Translations under genes and position numbers: made by a program
The notes under the pieces: generated by a model
Told to the model about the DNA's origin: nothing
What the model saw: only the letters and a program-made list of their open reading frames with translations
Databases searched by the model: none
Shown: positions 14,056 to 21,367 of the stretch, in pieces
Numbering within the stretch: position 1 is the stretch's first letter
How the letters are laid out: the number at the start of each line of letters is the position of its first letter
Assembly (NCBI GenBank): GCA_947628595.1
Contig: CANRAN010000006.1
Coordinates: 1 to 22,060, forward strand
Direction of reading: 5' to 3'
Length of the DNA stretch: 22,060 bases
Origin: an uncultured Clostridia bacterium
GTDB lineage: Bacteria > Bacillota > Clostridia > Oscillospirales > Acutalibacteraceae

Positions 14056-14084
14056 TTGACTTATTAAAAAAAATAGTGTATTAT
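14056..14084 (+). promoter_or_regulatory. sigH promoter
   Basis: TTGACT (14056-14061), 17-bp spacer, TATTAT (14079-14084): a strong sigma-A type promoter with five matches in each box. The start would be near 14091, 25 bp before the ATG. Confidence 0.75.
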
Positions 14085-14115
14085 TAATAGGTACGGATGA
14101 TTAAGAGGTGTGTAA

Positions 14116-14715
14116 ATGCAGGAAGTTGACTTTCAGGGTGATTATGAGCAGCTCTGCGATGAAGAACTTGTCGAACTGTATAACTGTGGGGTTCAGGATG
14201 CATTCGGAGAACTGTCTGTCCGATATATTCTTGTGATAAGGAACAGATCCGCCGGTTTGTATAACATGGGTGTGGAGGCAGAAGACCTTTTTCAGGAGGG
14301 ACTTATTGCCCTGCACACTGCTGCAAGAACGTATAGGGACGGGGAGGGCGTTTCGTTTTCCGCATATGCCTCAAGATGTATAAGGAATCGTCTGATCTCT
14401 GCGGTCAGAAAGGTAAACAGTGATAAAAACAGAATAAATAATAATACGGTTTCGCTCGATTACCGTGATGATGGTCAGTGTGACCCGCAGAGTGAGCCGG
14501 AAAGGCTGCTGATGGCGGACGAGGGTATAAAGGAGCTTATGGAGCTTGCACATGATAATCTCTCGGATATGGAGATGAGGGTGTTGGCATTGTATATTGA
14601 CGGAAAAAGCTATGAAGAAATTTCCGGGAAGCTTGGTATTCCGATAAAGTCATGTGATAATGCCATGCAGAGAGTCAGGAGGAAACTTAAAGGACTGTAC
14701 AGGCAGTCAGAGTAA
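14116..14715 (+). CDS. sigH: SigH-type sporulation sigma factor, 199 aa
   Basis: RNA polymerase sigma factor of the sigma-70 family, SigH-like, which in spore formers drives the switch from exponential growth to sporulation. Region 2 is at about 57-101: DLFQEGLIALHTAARTY binds core and the -10, and SFSAYASRCIRNRLISAVRK follows. After a variable linker (about 102-148), region 4 at 150-194 has the helix-turn-helix KSYEEISGKLGIPIKSCDNA, close to the Bacillus SigH pattern YxEIS...VKSIDNALQR. It is about 20 residues shorter than Bacillus SigH, mostly in the linker. Shine-Dalgarno AGAGGTGTG precedes ATG 14116. It has a sigma-A promoter and a distant Spo0A-box match. No anti-sigma gene is adjacent, in line with SigH rather than an ECF factor; region 3 is missing or very short. 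Confidence 0.8.
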   Translation: MQEVDFQGDYEQLCDEELVELYNCGVQDAFGELSVRYILVIRNRSAGLYNMGVEAEDLFQEGLIALHTAARTYRDGEGVSFSAYASRCIRNRLISAVRKVNSDKNRINNNTVSLDYRDDGQCDPQSEPERLLMADEGIKELMELAHDNLSDMEMRVLALYIDGKSYEEISGKLGIPIKSCDNAMQRVRRKLKGLYRQSE

Positions 14716-14742
14716 ATATGCCCATGTAGCTTATAGAGAGCG

Positions 14743-14771
14743 TTGACTTAATTCAAAGGTGGCGGTGCAAT
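14743..14771 (+). promoter_or_regulatory. putative promoter of the zinc-ribbon gene
   Basis: TTGACT (14743-14748), 17-bp spacer, TGCAAT (14766-14771). The -35 is good and the -10 matches at four of six. The region 14759-14780 can also fold into a small stem (GGCGG/CCGTC), so the same bases might belong to a leader of a longer transcript from sigH. Confidence 0.4.
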
Positions 14772-14819
14772 TCCGTCCGTAGGGCGAAAATCTTTTAATA
14801 CCAAAGCGAGGTAAAACAA

Positions 14820-15101
14820 ATGTACGAGGATAAGACATTAGTTTGTAAGGAATGCGGCAATGAGTTTGTATTTACTGCCGGAGAACAGGAGTTCTATGCT
14901 TCAAAGGGTTTTGAAAACGAACCTCAGAGATGCAAGAGCTGCCGTGATGCAAGAAAGAACAGTGCAAGAAGTAACCGTGAGATGTACACGGGGGTATGTG
15001 CAGCCTGTGGCAAGGAAGCAGTAGTTCCTTTCAAGCCGCGTGATGATCGCCCTATATATTGCAGTGAGTGTTTCGCAAAGATGAGGGAAGAGCAGGAATA
15101 A
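14820..15101 (+). CDS. double zinc-ribbon protein (zf-trcl type), 93 aa
   Basis: Small cytosolic protein with two Cys4 units. The first, CKECG at 9-13 with CKSC at 38-41 and the intervening GEQEFYASKGFENEPQRC, matches the 'probable zinc-ribbon' family often annotated zf-trcl. The second is CAACGK (60-65) with YCSECF (79-84). Eight cysteines in four CxxC pairs suggest two zinc ions. The function of the family is unknown; RNA or protein binding is the usual guess. Shine-Dalgarno GCGAGG lies eight bases before ATG 14820. It is 104 bp downstream of sigH on the same strand, with its own likely promoter, and is followed by an intrinsic terminator (15128). Confidence 0.85.
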   Translation: MYEDKTLVCKECGNEFVFTAGEQEFYASKGFENEPQRCKSCRDARKNSARSNREMYTGVCAACGKEAVVPFKPRDDRPIYCSECFAKMREEQE

Positions 15102-15127
15102 TCCTTTTCTCAGAGTTCAGAATTATT

Positions 15128-15160
15128 CGGTCGTATCGTTTCGGTATGACCGTTTTCTGT
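15128..15160 (+). terminator. intrinsic terminator after the zinc-ribbon gene
   Basis: An 11-bp stem (15128-15138 with 15142-15152, two G-U pairs, loop TTT) is followed by TTTTCTGTTT. It ends just 17 bp before the ribosome binding site of the next gene, so that gene either relies on read-through or has a promoter overlapping the hairpin; none is obvious. Confidence 0.75.
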
Positions 15161-15186
15161 TTAACAAACATAGGAGGGAAAATATT

Positions 15187-15942
15187 ATGGCTAAAATTGT
15201 ACAGACAGCGGGGAGAAACGCACTCGGGGAGTTCGCTCCCGACTTTGCACATTATAATGATGACATCCTGTTCGGTGAGAACTGGAATAATGAGGATATC
15301 AACTTAAAAACACGCTGCATAATAACAGTAGTGGCACTGATGTCCTCAGGAATTACGGATTCTTCATTGACCTATCATTTGGAAAATGCAAAGTCACACG
15401 GCGTTACAAGAGCGGAGATTGTAGCGATTATTACCCATGTCGGATTTTATGTCGGATGGCCGAAGGCATGGGCAGTATTTAATATTGCAAAGAATGTATG
15501 GGCGGAAGAAACTCAGGCAAAAGATGCAAGGGCCGCTCATGCCGCTCAGATGGTCTTTCCGATTGGTGAACCGAATGACGGCTTTGCACAATATTTTACA
15601 GGTAAAAGCTATCTTGCACCTGTGTCAAGGGAACAGGTGGGTATTTTTAACGTAACCTTTGAGCCGGGGTGCCGTAACAACTGGCATATACATAAGGCTG
15701 ATAATTGCGGCGGGCAAATTCTTGTCTGTGTTGCAGGATGCGGCTGGTATCAGGAGTGGGGAAAGGATGCCGTGAAAATGAAACCGGGGGATTGTATCAA
15801 TATCCCTACGGGTGTCAAGCATTGGCATGGTGCTGCAAAGGATAGCTGGTTCAGTCACCTTGCAATCGAGGTGCCGGGAGTGAATACATCCAATGAGTGG
15901 CTGGAGCCGGTCGATGACGGCCAATACGATGTATTGGCATAA
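15187..15942 (+). CDS. carboxymuconolactone decarboxylase-cupin fusion protein, 251 aa
   Basis: Two domains in one chain. Residues about 20-108 are a carboxymuconolactone decarboxylase/AhpD-like domain (NLKTRCIITVVALMSSG, YHLENAKSHGVTRAEI, HVGFYVGWPKAWAVF); it has a single Cys (C44) rather than the CxxC of AhpD, so thiol peroxidase activity is not supported. Residues about 150-235 are a cupin, with WHIHK (166-170), GGQILVCVAGCGWYQEW, KPGDCINIPTGVKHWHG (199-215). Likely metal ligands are H167, H169 and H212 or H214. Such fusions are widespread in anaerobes and usually annotated only by domain; the substrate is unknown. Strong ribosome binding site TAGGAGGG nine bases before ATG 15187. Ends before a hairpin shared with the convergent gtrA-like gene. 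Confidence 0.92.
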   Translation: MAKIVQTAGRNALGEFAPDFAHYNDDILFGENWNNEDINLKTRCIITVVALMSSGITDSSLTYHLENAKSHGVTRAEIVAIITHVGFYVGWPKAWAVFNIAKNVWAEETQAKDARAAHAAQMVFPIGEPNDGFAQYFTGKSYLAPVSREQVGIFNVTFEPGCRNNWHIHKADNCGGQILVCVAGCGWYQEWGKDAVKMKPGDCINIPTGVKHWHGAAKDSWFSHLAIEVPGVNTSNEWLEPVDDGQYDVLA

Positions 15943-15963
15943 AAGGTGAGCAGAGAGAGAAGA

Positions 15964-16003
15964 GGCTGTTGCATTATGTGTCTTAGAACCTAATGCAGCA
16001 GCC
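15964..16003. terminator. 13-bp hairpin between convergent genes
   Basis: GGCTGTTGCATTA (15964-15976) pairs with TAATGCAGCAGCC (15991-16003), with one G-U pair and a 14-nt loop. The T-run after it is poor on both strands, so termination efficiency is uncertain, but the position between two convergent gene ends fits a bidirectional terminator. Confidence 0.6.
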
Positions 16004-16033
16004 AACTTTGTGCATAATTATTTATTGAATTAC

Positions 16034-16492
16034 CTACTCATGCGAAACATTCTTTTTTCTTTTTGTAAATATAAAGAATTTGCTGAAAATATAATTGACA
16101 ATAATAACGATGATCTGAATAAAAAGTTTTACACAGTATTCATGCAGGGTAGTGCCGAGGTTCGGGTGAGAAATGAGTATAATATCAGTCCATACCCGGA
16201 ACAGGGCAAGCTCAACAAGCAGAGAAAATATTCTTGCACCGTAAAAAGATGCTACCTCACGAAAAAGCTCCTTTTTATTTCTTGAGTGGGAGCGGAATAC
16301 CCATTTTTTATTGGTAATGTATGCAAACAACACCGCACATATCCATGCTGCTACATTTGTCGGCAGAAGTGCTGTACCAAAATATCTCAGTGTGGCAAAT
16401 ACAACAAAGTTTACAAGAGTAGTCAGTCCTCCGAAAATCAGGTACATTATGACCTCACTATATTTTCGGAAAAGATCTCTTATCTTATTCAT
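16034..16492 (-). CDS. GtrA family membrane protein, 152 aa
   Basis: Four-helix membrane protein of the GtrA family, whose characterised members are thought to flip polyprenyl-phosphate-linked sugars or take part in cell-surface polysaccharide synthesis. Membrane segments lie at about 14-36, 42-62, 82-102 and 119-142. The family signature FAYITNKKWVF is at 56-66 and a second, NYIFSKFFIF, near the C terminus. The start ATG 16492 overlaps the end of the DUF4340 gene by 8 bp, and its GGAGG (complement of 16502-16506) lies inside that gene, so translation is coupled. It is the last gene of the leftward ABC operon. No glycosyltransferase gene accompanies it in the window. Confidence 0.88.
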   Translation of the reverse strand: MNKIRDLFRKYSEVIMYLIFGGLTTLVNFVVFATLRYFGTALLPTNVAAWICAVLFAYITNKKWVFRSHSRNKKELFREVASFYGARIFSLLVELALFRVWTDIILISHPNLGTTLHEYCVKLFIQIIVIIVNYIFSKFFIFTKRKKNVSHE

Positions 16493-18134
16493 CCGATGTT
16501 TCCTCCGTTACCTCCTCTGCCGACTCCTCATCATAGTTTTCGCTGTCACCAGTGGCAGCCAGATCCGGCAGATTTTCATCCAAAGCAATTCTGTCAATCT
16601 GCTCTAATACCTTTTCCGCATATTCTCCGTCAGTTGTGCCCTCAAGATTATCATTGAGCGTCACAGCATATCTGCTTTTATCGTTTCTATAAATAATAAG
16701 AGTATCTGTTACCCCACTATCACCCTCATAGGTGAATCTGAAGGAGGCAACCTCCTCATATCCGTCAAGATTTTTTAGGTTCATTTCCTTTCTCGTAATA
16801 TCAGAAAGGTTATTGATGAAAGTAGCAAGGTTGGAATAATCAATTTTCTTGCCATCGTGGATGACGTTTGTCGTTAAAACTTCTTCAAAAAAATTGTTTA
16901 TCTCTGTTTTGTGTTCAAGCTCAAAACTTGTATCTGTTCCTTTGTAGCTTATATCAAGTGATGATACCTTATTCATATCCGGCATAATATAAGTCATAGC
17001 CAGAAAATCCGTGTATTGTACATCATACCACGAATCGATATCCTCAACTGCTGCCTTGCATATTATTTTACCTCGTTCTGCCATAATATAGCAATTTCCT
17101 TCTTCATCCTGCTCTGAGGCAAGAATACATACCGAAGAGTTATCGGCTGCCTTGGATGTAATCTTCATATAAGGCTTATCAAGACCGTATTTCTTTATAT
17201 CCTCATCACTGATTTGTGCCGCAACTATCTCATCACCGGTAAGTCCATACACAGACTCTCCGACATCCTGAACCGTGTACAATGCACATATTTCACGGGT
17301 AGGTGACTGCATGGCATATTGTGAGGTAGTCATTGCATCCGAGCCTACACAGATTTCTATGGGTTTCGTATAGCCTGTGCCGGATATTGAAAGGCTTACT
17401 ATGCTGTTTTCATCGGTGTCATTTATTTCATCATTAAATTCCTCGGATATTGTATTATCAAACATCTGAAGTTTATTGATGAGAAACATATTTATAGATT
17501 CAAGCGGCATGAGATAGACATTTTTGCTCCCGCTCCACCTTACATAAACGCTTTGATCGTCAGGTGCAGTATTTCCGATGTAAAGTGTTTCCTCAGAATC
17601 ATCGCTGAATACGGTTGTGACAGTAGAAACAGGATTATCAAGACCGTATTCGGCATATTTATTCCCCGATTTATCAACAAGCATGGAAGCCGCAGCATAA
17701 GAGCATTGATAGGCAAGCTGATCTGTCATATCCTTAGACAAATCCATATCGTCATAGCCCTGCATGGTGTAGATCATACTGATAGTTACTTCTTCATTAT
17801 ATTTATCAACACGTTTATTTGAGGATTCGGTGGAGGATTCTGTTTTACTCTCGGAGTCAGAATCTGAGGATTTCTCAAACCGGGAAACAAGTCCGACATT
17901 ACTTGCCTGTTCAACGAAATTATAGCCGATAAGTACATATTCACCGCCGCTGTTTTTAATTGTTATTTCCTCAGGATCAAGCTTAGTTTTGTCATACAGA
18001 AGTATATCTGAACGGGTTGTGTCCTTATCGCCGGCTTCATTACTCTCAGGTATATTCAGAACAATAATAAGGGAGATTCCGAGTACAAGAACGATTGCGG
18101 CAGAAAAAATTATGAATCGTATATTTTTCTTCAT
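16485..18134 (-). CDS. DUF4340 domain-containing membrane-anchored protein, 549 aa
   Basis: Extracytoplasmic protein tethered by one N-terminal membrane segment (about 6-27). Two DUF4340-type units are visible, each opened by the same phrase: KYAEYGLDNP at about 159-168 and DIKKYGLDKP at about 311-320, followed by strand-rich sequence ending in YLMP and YIMAERGK. A Ser/Asp/Glu low-complexity linker (about 89-108) sits before the first unit, and the last 25 residues are strongly acidic. DUF4340 proteins regularly follow GldG-like genes in ABC operons of many phyla; their biochemical role is unknown. Ribosome binding site GGAGG before ATG 18134, 12 bp after the GldG-like gene. Probably the solute-facing or assembly partner of the transporter, by context only. 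Confidence 0.85.
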   Translation of the reverse strand: MKKNIRFIIFSAAIVLVLGISLIIVLNIPESNEAGDKDTTRSDILLYDKTKLDPEEITIKNSGGEYVLIGYNFVEQASNVGLVSRFEKSSDSDSESKTESSTESSNKRVDKYNEEVTISMIYTMQGYDDMDLSKDMTDQLAYQCSYAAASMLVDKSGNKYAEYGLDNPVSTVTTVFSDDSEETLYIGNTAPDDQSVYVRWSGSKNVYLMPLESINMFLINKLQMFDNTISEEFNDEINDTDENSIVSLSISGTGYTKPIEICVGSDAMTTSQYAMQSPTREICALYTVQDVGESVYGLTGDEIVAAQISDEDIKKYGLDKPYMKITSKAADNSSVCILASEQDEEGNCYIMAERGKIICKAAVEDIDSWYDVQYTDFLAMTYIMPDMNKVSSLDISYKGTDTSFELEHKTEINNFFEEVLTTNVIHDGKKIDYSNLATFINNLSDITRKEMNLKNLDGYEEVASFRFTYEGDSGVTDTLIIYRNDKSRYAVTLNDNLEGTTDGEYAEKVLEQIDRIALDENLPDLAATGDSENYDEESAEEVTEETSDE

Positions 18135-18146
18135 TGCCGACCTCCA

Positions 18147-19649
18147 TTATTTTTTCCGGCGTATGATAAATACACATAAGCCTGCCCCGAGAATAAGAAC
18201 AGGAATTACGGCATATATAATAACGCCTGTTAGTGTTGTTGCCTGAGTGCTTACAGTGGAAAGATCGTATTCGGTAATGATCTTATCATCAAGGTAAACA
18301 GTATTATCTTCACGATGGTTTATTTCGTTCATAATATTAAAAAGATATTTTCTGTTTGTGAATCCGGTTTGTGTCAGCTGATCATTAAGCATCTGAGTAG
18401 AACCGACAAATATAAGCCTTGATACACCATCTTCATTGCCTGTGATACCCTGAGCCACTACCGTTACATTTCCTATGGCATAGTCCTCCCATACCCAATC
18501 TTCGCCGGCGGAATACGGACATATTCCTGATTGGCTTGAATATTGCACAAGGGCTTCGGTATTATCTCCGGATATGCTTACAGCTCTTGACATTGATACA
18601 AGCACGGGAAGATCATCGTCTGTATAATTTGATATATACTGTTCCGAGTCAAATACGGCAGCTATATTTCTATATGCATCATTTTGTGACATCATTCTTG
18701 ACGTATCTGTTTCAAATGCAAGACCGTCCTCAAGTATCATTCCGTACTCTTTAAGAAGTGCCGTTATCCTCGGACACTCTACCTCATATCTGTAAGCGGC
18801 AAATATAAGACTCTTATCATATTTTCCGTTATTTTGGAGGAAAGTTTTAAGCTTTTTTATAGCCTTTTCGCTGTAATCCTCTGTCGGAGCCCATGCAATA
18901 ACCGTGTTGACATCTGCGGGTATCTCTTCGGACTCAATGCTGATTGGTGTAAGAACATAGTTATTTGAGGCAAGAACGGTTTCAAGTGTGGAATAGCTGT
19001 CCCCACTTTTATCTGTGAGTATTGCAACCTTTGTTTCAACATCACTCGTTACCTTTACAATAGCACTATCCAGTGCAGCCTCTGCCTTTGAGGATGTTAT
19101 ATACTGATATTCCCCATATACATCAAAATTAAACATATCCTCGACTTTGAGCAAATTATATTTTTCACCGCATTTCACAATAACATCCGTTACCGTAAGC
19201 TCCTCATCCTGATATTCATTTTCAATGTTCGGATTTTTGAGAAGGTCGGTATATTCAACAGTGAGCAGACCATTGGAATTTTTCTTGAGTTGGTCTGCAA
19301 TACTCGTAGCCTGTTTACAGTATGTATCATAAGCCTCATAGCTCGTCTTATCCGTAAGAAAGGTTATTGAAACTTTTTTCTTTAGGGATTGTGCTATTTT
19401 CAGTGAAGCCTCGGAAATATTGAAAGAACCATTACTTGTGATATCGGCGGTCAGCACTGCAAATCTATCGGTAAGGACAGAGGAAATTACATTCAGAAGT
19501 ACAGCCGCAATTATAACAAGGCAGATACTCACAATAGATATTATTCTCCTTTTTGATTTTCTTGTCATACCGGATTTTTTCGCTGACTTATTACTTTTTT
19601 TGGTATCAGACTTTTTTTCTGTTTCTTCATTTATATTTATATCAGACAT
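18147..19649 (-). CDS. GldG-like ABC transporter auxiliary protein, 500 aa
   Basis: Member of the 'ABC-type uncharacterized transport system' family that includes GldG, an auxiliary membrane protein of the Gld transporter needed for gliding in Bacteroidetes. After a basic, Lys/Ser-rich cytosolic tail (1-35) comes a membrane segment (about 36-58). The family's start motif follows, here DRFAVLTADITSNGSFNIS (61-79), then a large external domain with the SITFLTDK and DPVIVKCGEKYNLL-type strands, and a C-terminal membrane segment (about 473-494) ending in RRKK. Thus both ends face the cytosol. Ribosome binding site GGGAGGG before ATG 19649, 12 bp after the permease gene. Firmicutes with this family do not glide, so the role here must differ; polymer or lipid export is often assumed but unproven. 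Confidence 0.88.
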   Translation of the reverse strand: MSDININEETEKKSDTKKSNKSAKKSGMTRKSKRRIISIVSICLVIIAAVLLNVISSVLTDRFAVLTADITSNGSFNISEASLKIAQSLKKKVSITFLTDKTSYEAYDTYCKQATSIADQLKKNSNGLLTVEYTDLLKNPNIENEYQDEELTVTDVIVKCGEKYNLLKVEDMFNFDVYGEYQYITSSKAEAALDSAIVKVTSDVETKVAILTDKSGDSYSTLETVLASNNYVLTPISIESEEIPADVNTVIAWAPTEDYSEKAIKKLKTFLQNNGKYDKSLIFAAYRYEVECPRITALLKEYGMILEDGLAFETDTSRMMSQNDAYRNIAAVFDSEQYISNYTDDDLPVLVSMSRAVSISGDNTEALVQYSSQSGICPYSAGEDWVWEDYAIGNVTVVAQGITGNEDGVSRLIFVGSTQMLNDQLTQTGFTNRKYLFNIMNEINHREDNTVYLDDKIITEYDLSTVSTQATTLTGVIIYAVIPVLILGAGLCVFIIRRKK

Positions 19650-19661
19650 CTCAATCCCTCC

Positions 19662-20366
19662 CTATGCCCATCTTTTTCTTTCGATAACTCTATCGGTAAA
19701 GAAGAGGAAAATAAAGGTTATCGAAAGAAAATATACAATATCTGCAAGAGAAAACAGACCCAAAGCGAATTGTCCGTATCGTGTCTGGAAGGAAAGTGAG
19801 CTGATGAAATTTTTGATAAAATCAATGGGAATGGTAGAGGCAATGGTATCAAAAAGGCTTATCAGGGCATTTATTGCGAATGAGGCTATGGCGGCGACTA
19901 TGACGCTTTCTGTCAGAGAGGATATGAATATTCCTATTGCACAGAAGGCTGAGCCAAGCAAGGCCATTCCCAACACATTTCCTATAATAACGCTCCAGTC
20001 GGGGGTAGTCATAAAGGAAAGCGCAATTCCCTCGATTATGTAGGAGAAAAGGCAGAAAACAAACATTACGAGTGCCGAAAGGAATTTTGAAAAAACTATT
20101 CCGGGAATACTGACAGGTGCGGTAAGGAGGGCCTGTTCGGTTTTTTGCTTTTTATCCTCGGCAAAAAGACGCATTGTAATAAGTGGTATCACAAAGAGAA
20201 CTATAAAGAACATACTTTGAAATACTGTTGACATATTTGAGGTTCCTACATAAAGGCACTGTACCCAGAAGAATATACCGCTGAAAAACATAAAAACTGC
20301 AAGGACGGCATATCCCACCGGTGAAGTAAAATAGGAGCAAAGCTCTCTTTTAAATATCGCTGACAT
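19662..20366 (-). CDS. ABC-2 type permease (GldF-like), 234 aa
   Basis: Membrane subunit with six predicted helices (about 18-38, 50-66, 92-114, 126-150, 155-178, 205-226). The GldF/NosY-type signature MRLFAEDKKQKTEQALLTAP is at about 65-84, the cytosolic coupling segment between helices 2 and 3. Length is typical of the half-size permeases of this group (230-250). The ATG at 20366 overlaps the 3' end of the ATPase gene by 17 bp; AGGGGGT is the ribosome binding site. It would pair as a homodimer with the ATPase. Part of the ATPase-permease-GldG-DUF4340-GtrA operon. Confidence 0.92.
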   Translation of the reverse strand: MSAIFKRELCSYFTSPVGYAVLAVFMFFSGIFFWVQCLYVGTSNMSTVFQSMFFIVLFVIPLITMRLFAEDKKQKTEQALLTAPVSIPGIVFSKFLSALVMFVFCLFSYIIEGIALSFMTTPDWSVIIGNVLGMALLGSAFCAIGIFISSLTESVIVAAIASFAINALISLFDTIASTIPIDFIKNFISSLSFQTRYGQFALGLFSLADIVYFLSITFIFLFFTDRVIERKRWA

Positions 20367-21309
20367 TATCTTTTACCCCCTCTGTTTTTCCGGAAATTAT
20401 ATCAAGGTACGTATCTTCAAGTGATACGGAAACAGGTTTCATTGAAAGAATATTATAATCGGTTTTGGCAAATGCTCTGAAAACAAGCCGACGAACATCC
20501 CTGCCGCTTTCAATGACATATTCATAGCAGCCTTTTTCGCATTCTCCGTGTTCGATTACCTTTGTTATTCCGTCAATTCTTTCAAGCATAGAATATACCT
20601 GCTGAGGTCTTCCCTCAATTACGAGCTCCATACGAGCGGTGGATTTTCCGGTAGCGGTAAGCTCGTCGGTAAGACCGCTTGTAATAATTTTTCCCTTATT
20701 TATAATTATTATCTTATCGCATACAGCCTGTATCTCGGAAAGCAGATGTGAAGAAAGAATTACTGTGCGCTTTTTACCGATATCCCGTATAAGCTTCCTT
20801 ATTTCTATTATCTGTTGGGGGTCAAGACCGACCGTAGGCTCATCGAGAATGAGTACAGGCGGTTCCCCCAGAAGTGCCTGTGCAAGACCGACACGCTGAC
20901 GGTAGCCTTTTGACAGATGTTTTATTATTCTGCCGCTCACACCTGTGATTTTCACCATATTGCATATTTTCGCAATATGCTCTTTCATCGGGAGCCTCAC
21001 CTTTTTGAGCTTAAACATAAACTCAAGATAGCCCTGCACCGTCATGTCATTATAAAGCGGAGGAATTTCCGGAAGGTAGCCTATCTTTCTTTTGACCGCT
21101 GTCGGATCTTCAAGAATATCTGTACCGTCAATTTCAACCGTTCCGCTGTCTGCTGAAAGATATCCGGTAATGATATTCATTGTTGTGGATTTACCTGCCC
21201 CGTTAGGACCGAGAAAGCCCAGAATATCGCCATCATTGAGAGAAAAGCTGATATTGTCAAGAGCCTTAGTACCGACATAGGTTTTCGTCAAGTTTTTGAC
21301 TTTGATCAT
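20350..21309 (-). CDS. ABC transporter ATP-binding protein (GldA-like), 319 aa
   Basis: Energises the transporter. All nucleotide-binding motifs are intact: Walker A GPNGAGKST (34-42), Q-loop region YLPE at 78-81 (the Gld/Nos subgroup has Glu here), signature LSKGYRQRVGLAQAL (132-146), Walker B VLILDEPTVGLDP (152-164), and the switch His in LSSHLL (185-190). A C-terminal domain of about 90 residues (about 220-319) is the extension common in polymer, drug and Gld-type exporters. Start ATG 21309, with AGGTGTAG upstream. The first gene of the operon, 58 bp after the exodeoxyribonuclease gene; no strong separate promoter was seen in that gap, so it may be cotranscribed with xth. Confidence 0.95.
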   Translation of the reverse strand: MIKVKNLTKTYVGTKALDNISFSLNDGDILGFLGPNGAGKSTTMNIITGYLSADSGTVEIDGTDILEDPTAVKRKIGYLPEIPPLYNDMTVQGYLEFMFKLKKVRLPMKEHIAKICNMVKITGVSGRIIKHLSKGYRQRVGLAQALLGEPPVLILDEPTVGLDPQQIIEIRKLIRDIGKKRTVILSSHLLSEIQAVCDKIIIINKGKIITSGLTDELTATGKSTARMELVIEGRPQQVYSMLERIDGITKVIEHGECEKGCYEYVIESGRDVRRLVFRAFAKTDYNILSMKPVSVSLEDTYLDIISGKTEGVKDNVSDI

Positions 21310-21367
21310 ATCTACACCTGCTTACTTTATTTAATTTAATCCCATTAATAACTACTCAGTTGCAAAA

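Noticed and set aside
14759..14820. cobalamin-type or other known riboswitch before the zinc-ribbon gene
   Set aside because: A GGTGCAATTCCG-like string is present, but the surrounding conserved boxes and length of a riboswitch are missing.
321..16003. pairing of the 321-348 hairpin with the 15964-16003 hairpin as ends of one large transposon
   Set aside because: They share only a GGCTGT(C/T)GC core, have different loops and outer sequence, and the DNA between is ordinary chromosomal housekeeping.
19420..20043. 207-codon rightward open frame opposite the GldG-like and permease genes
   Set aside because: Antisense of hydrophobic coding sequence; no start signals.
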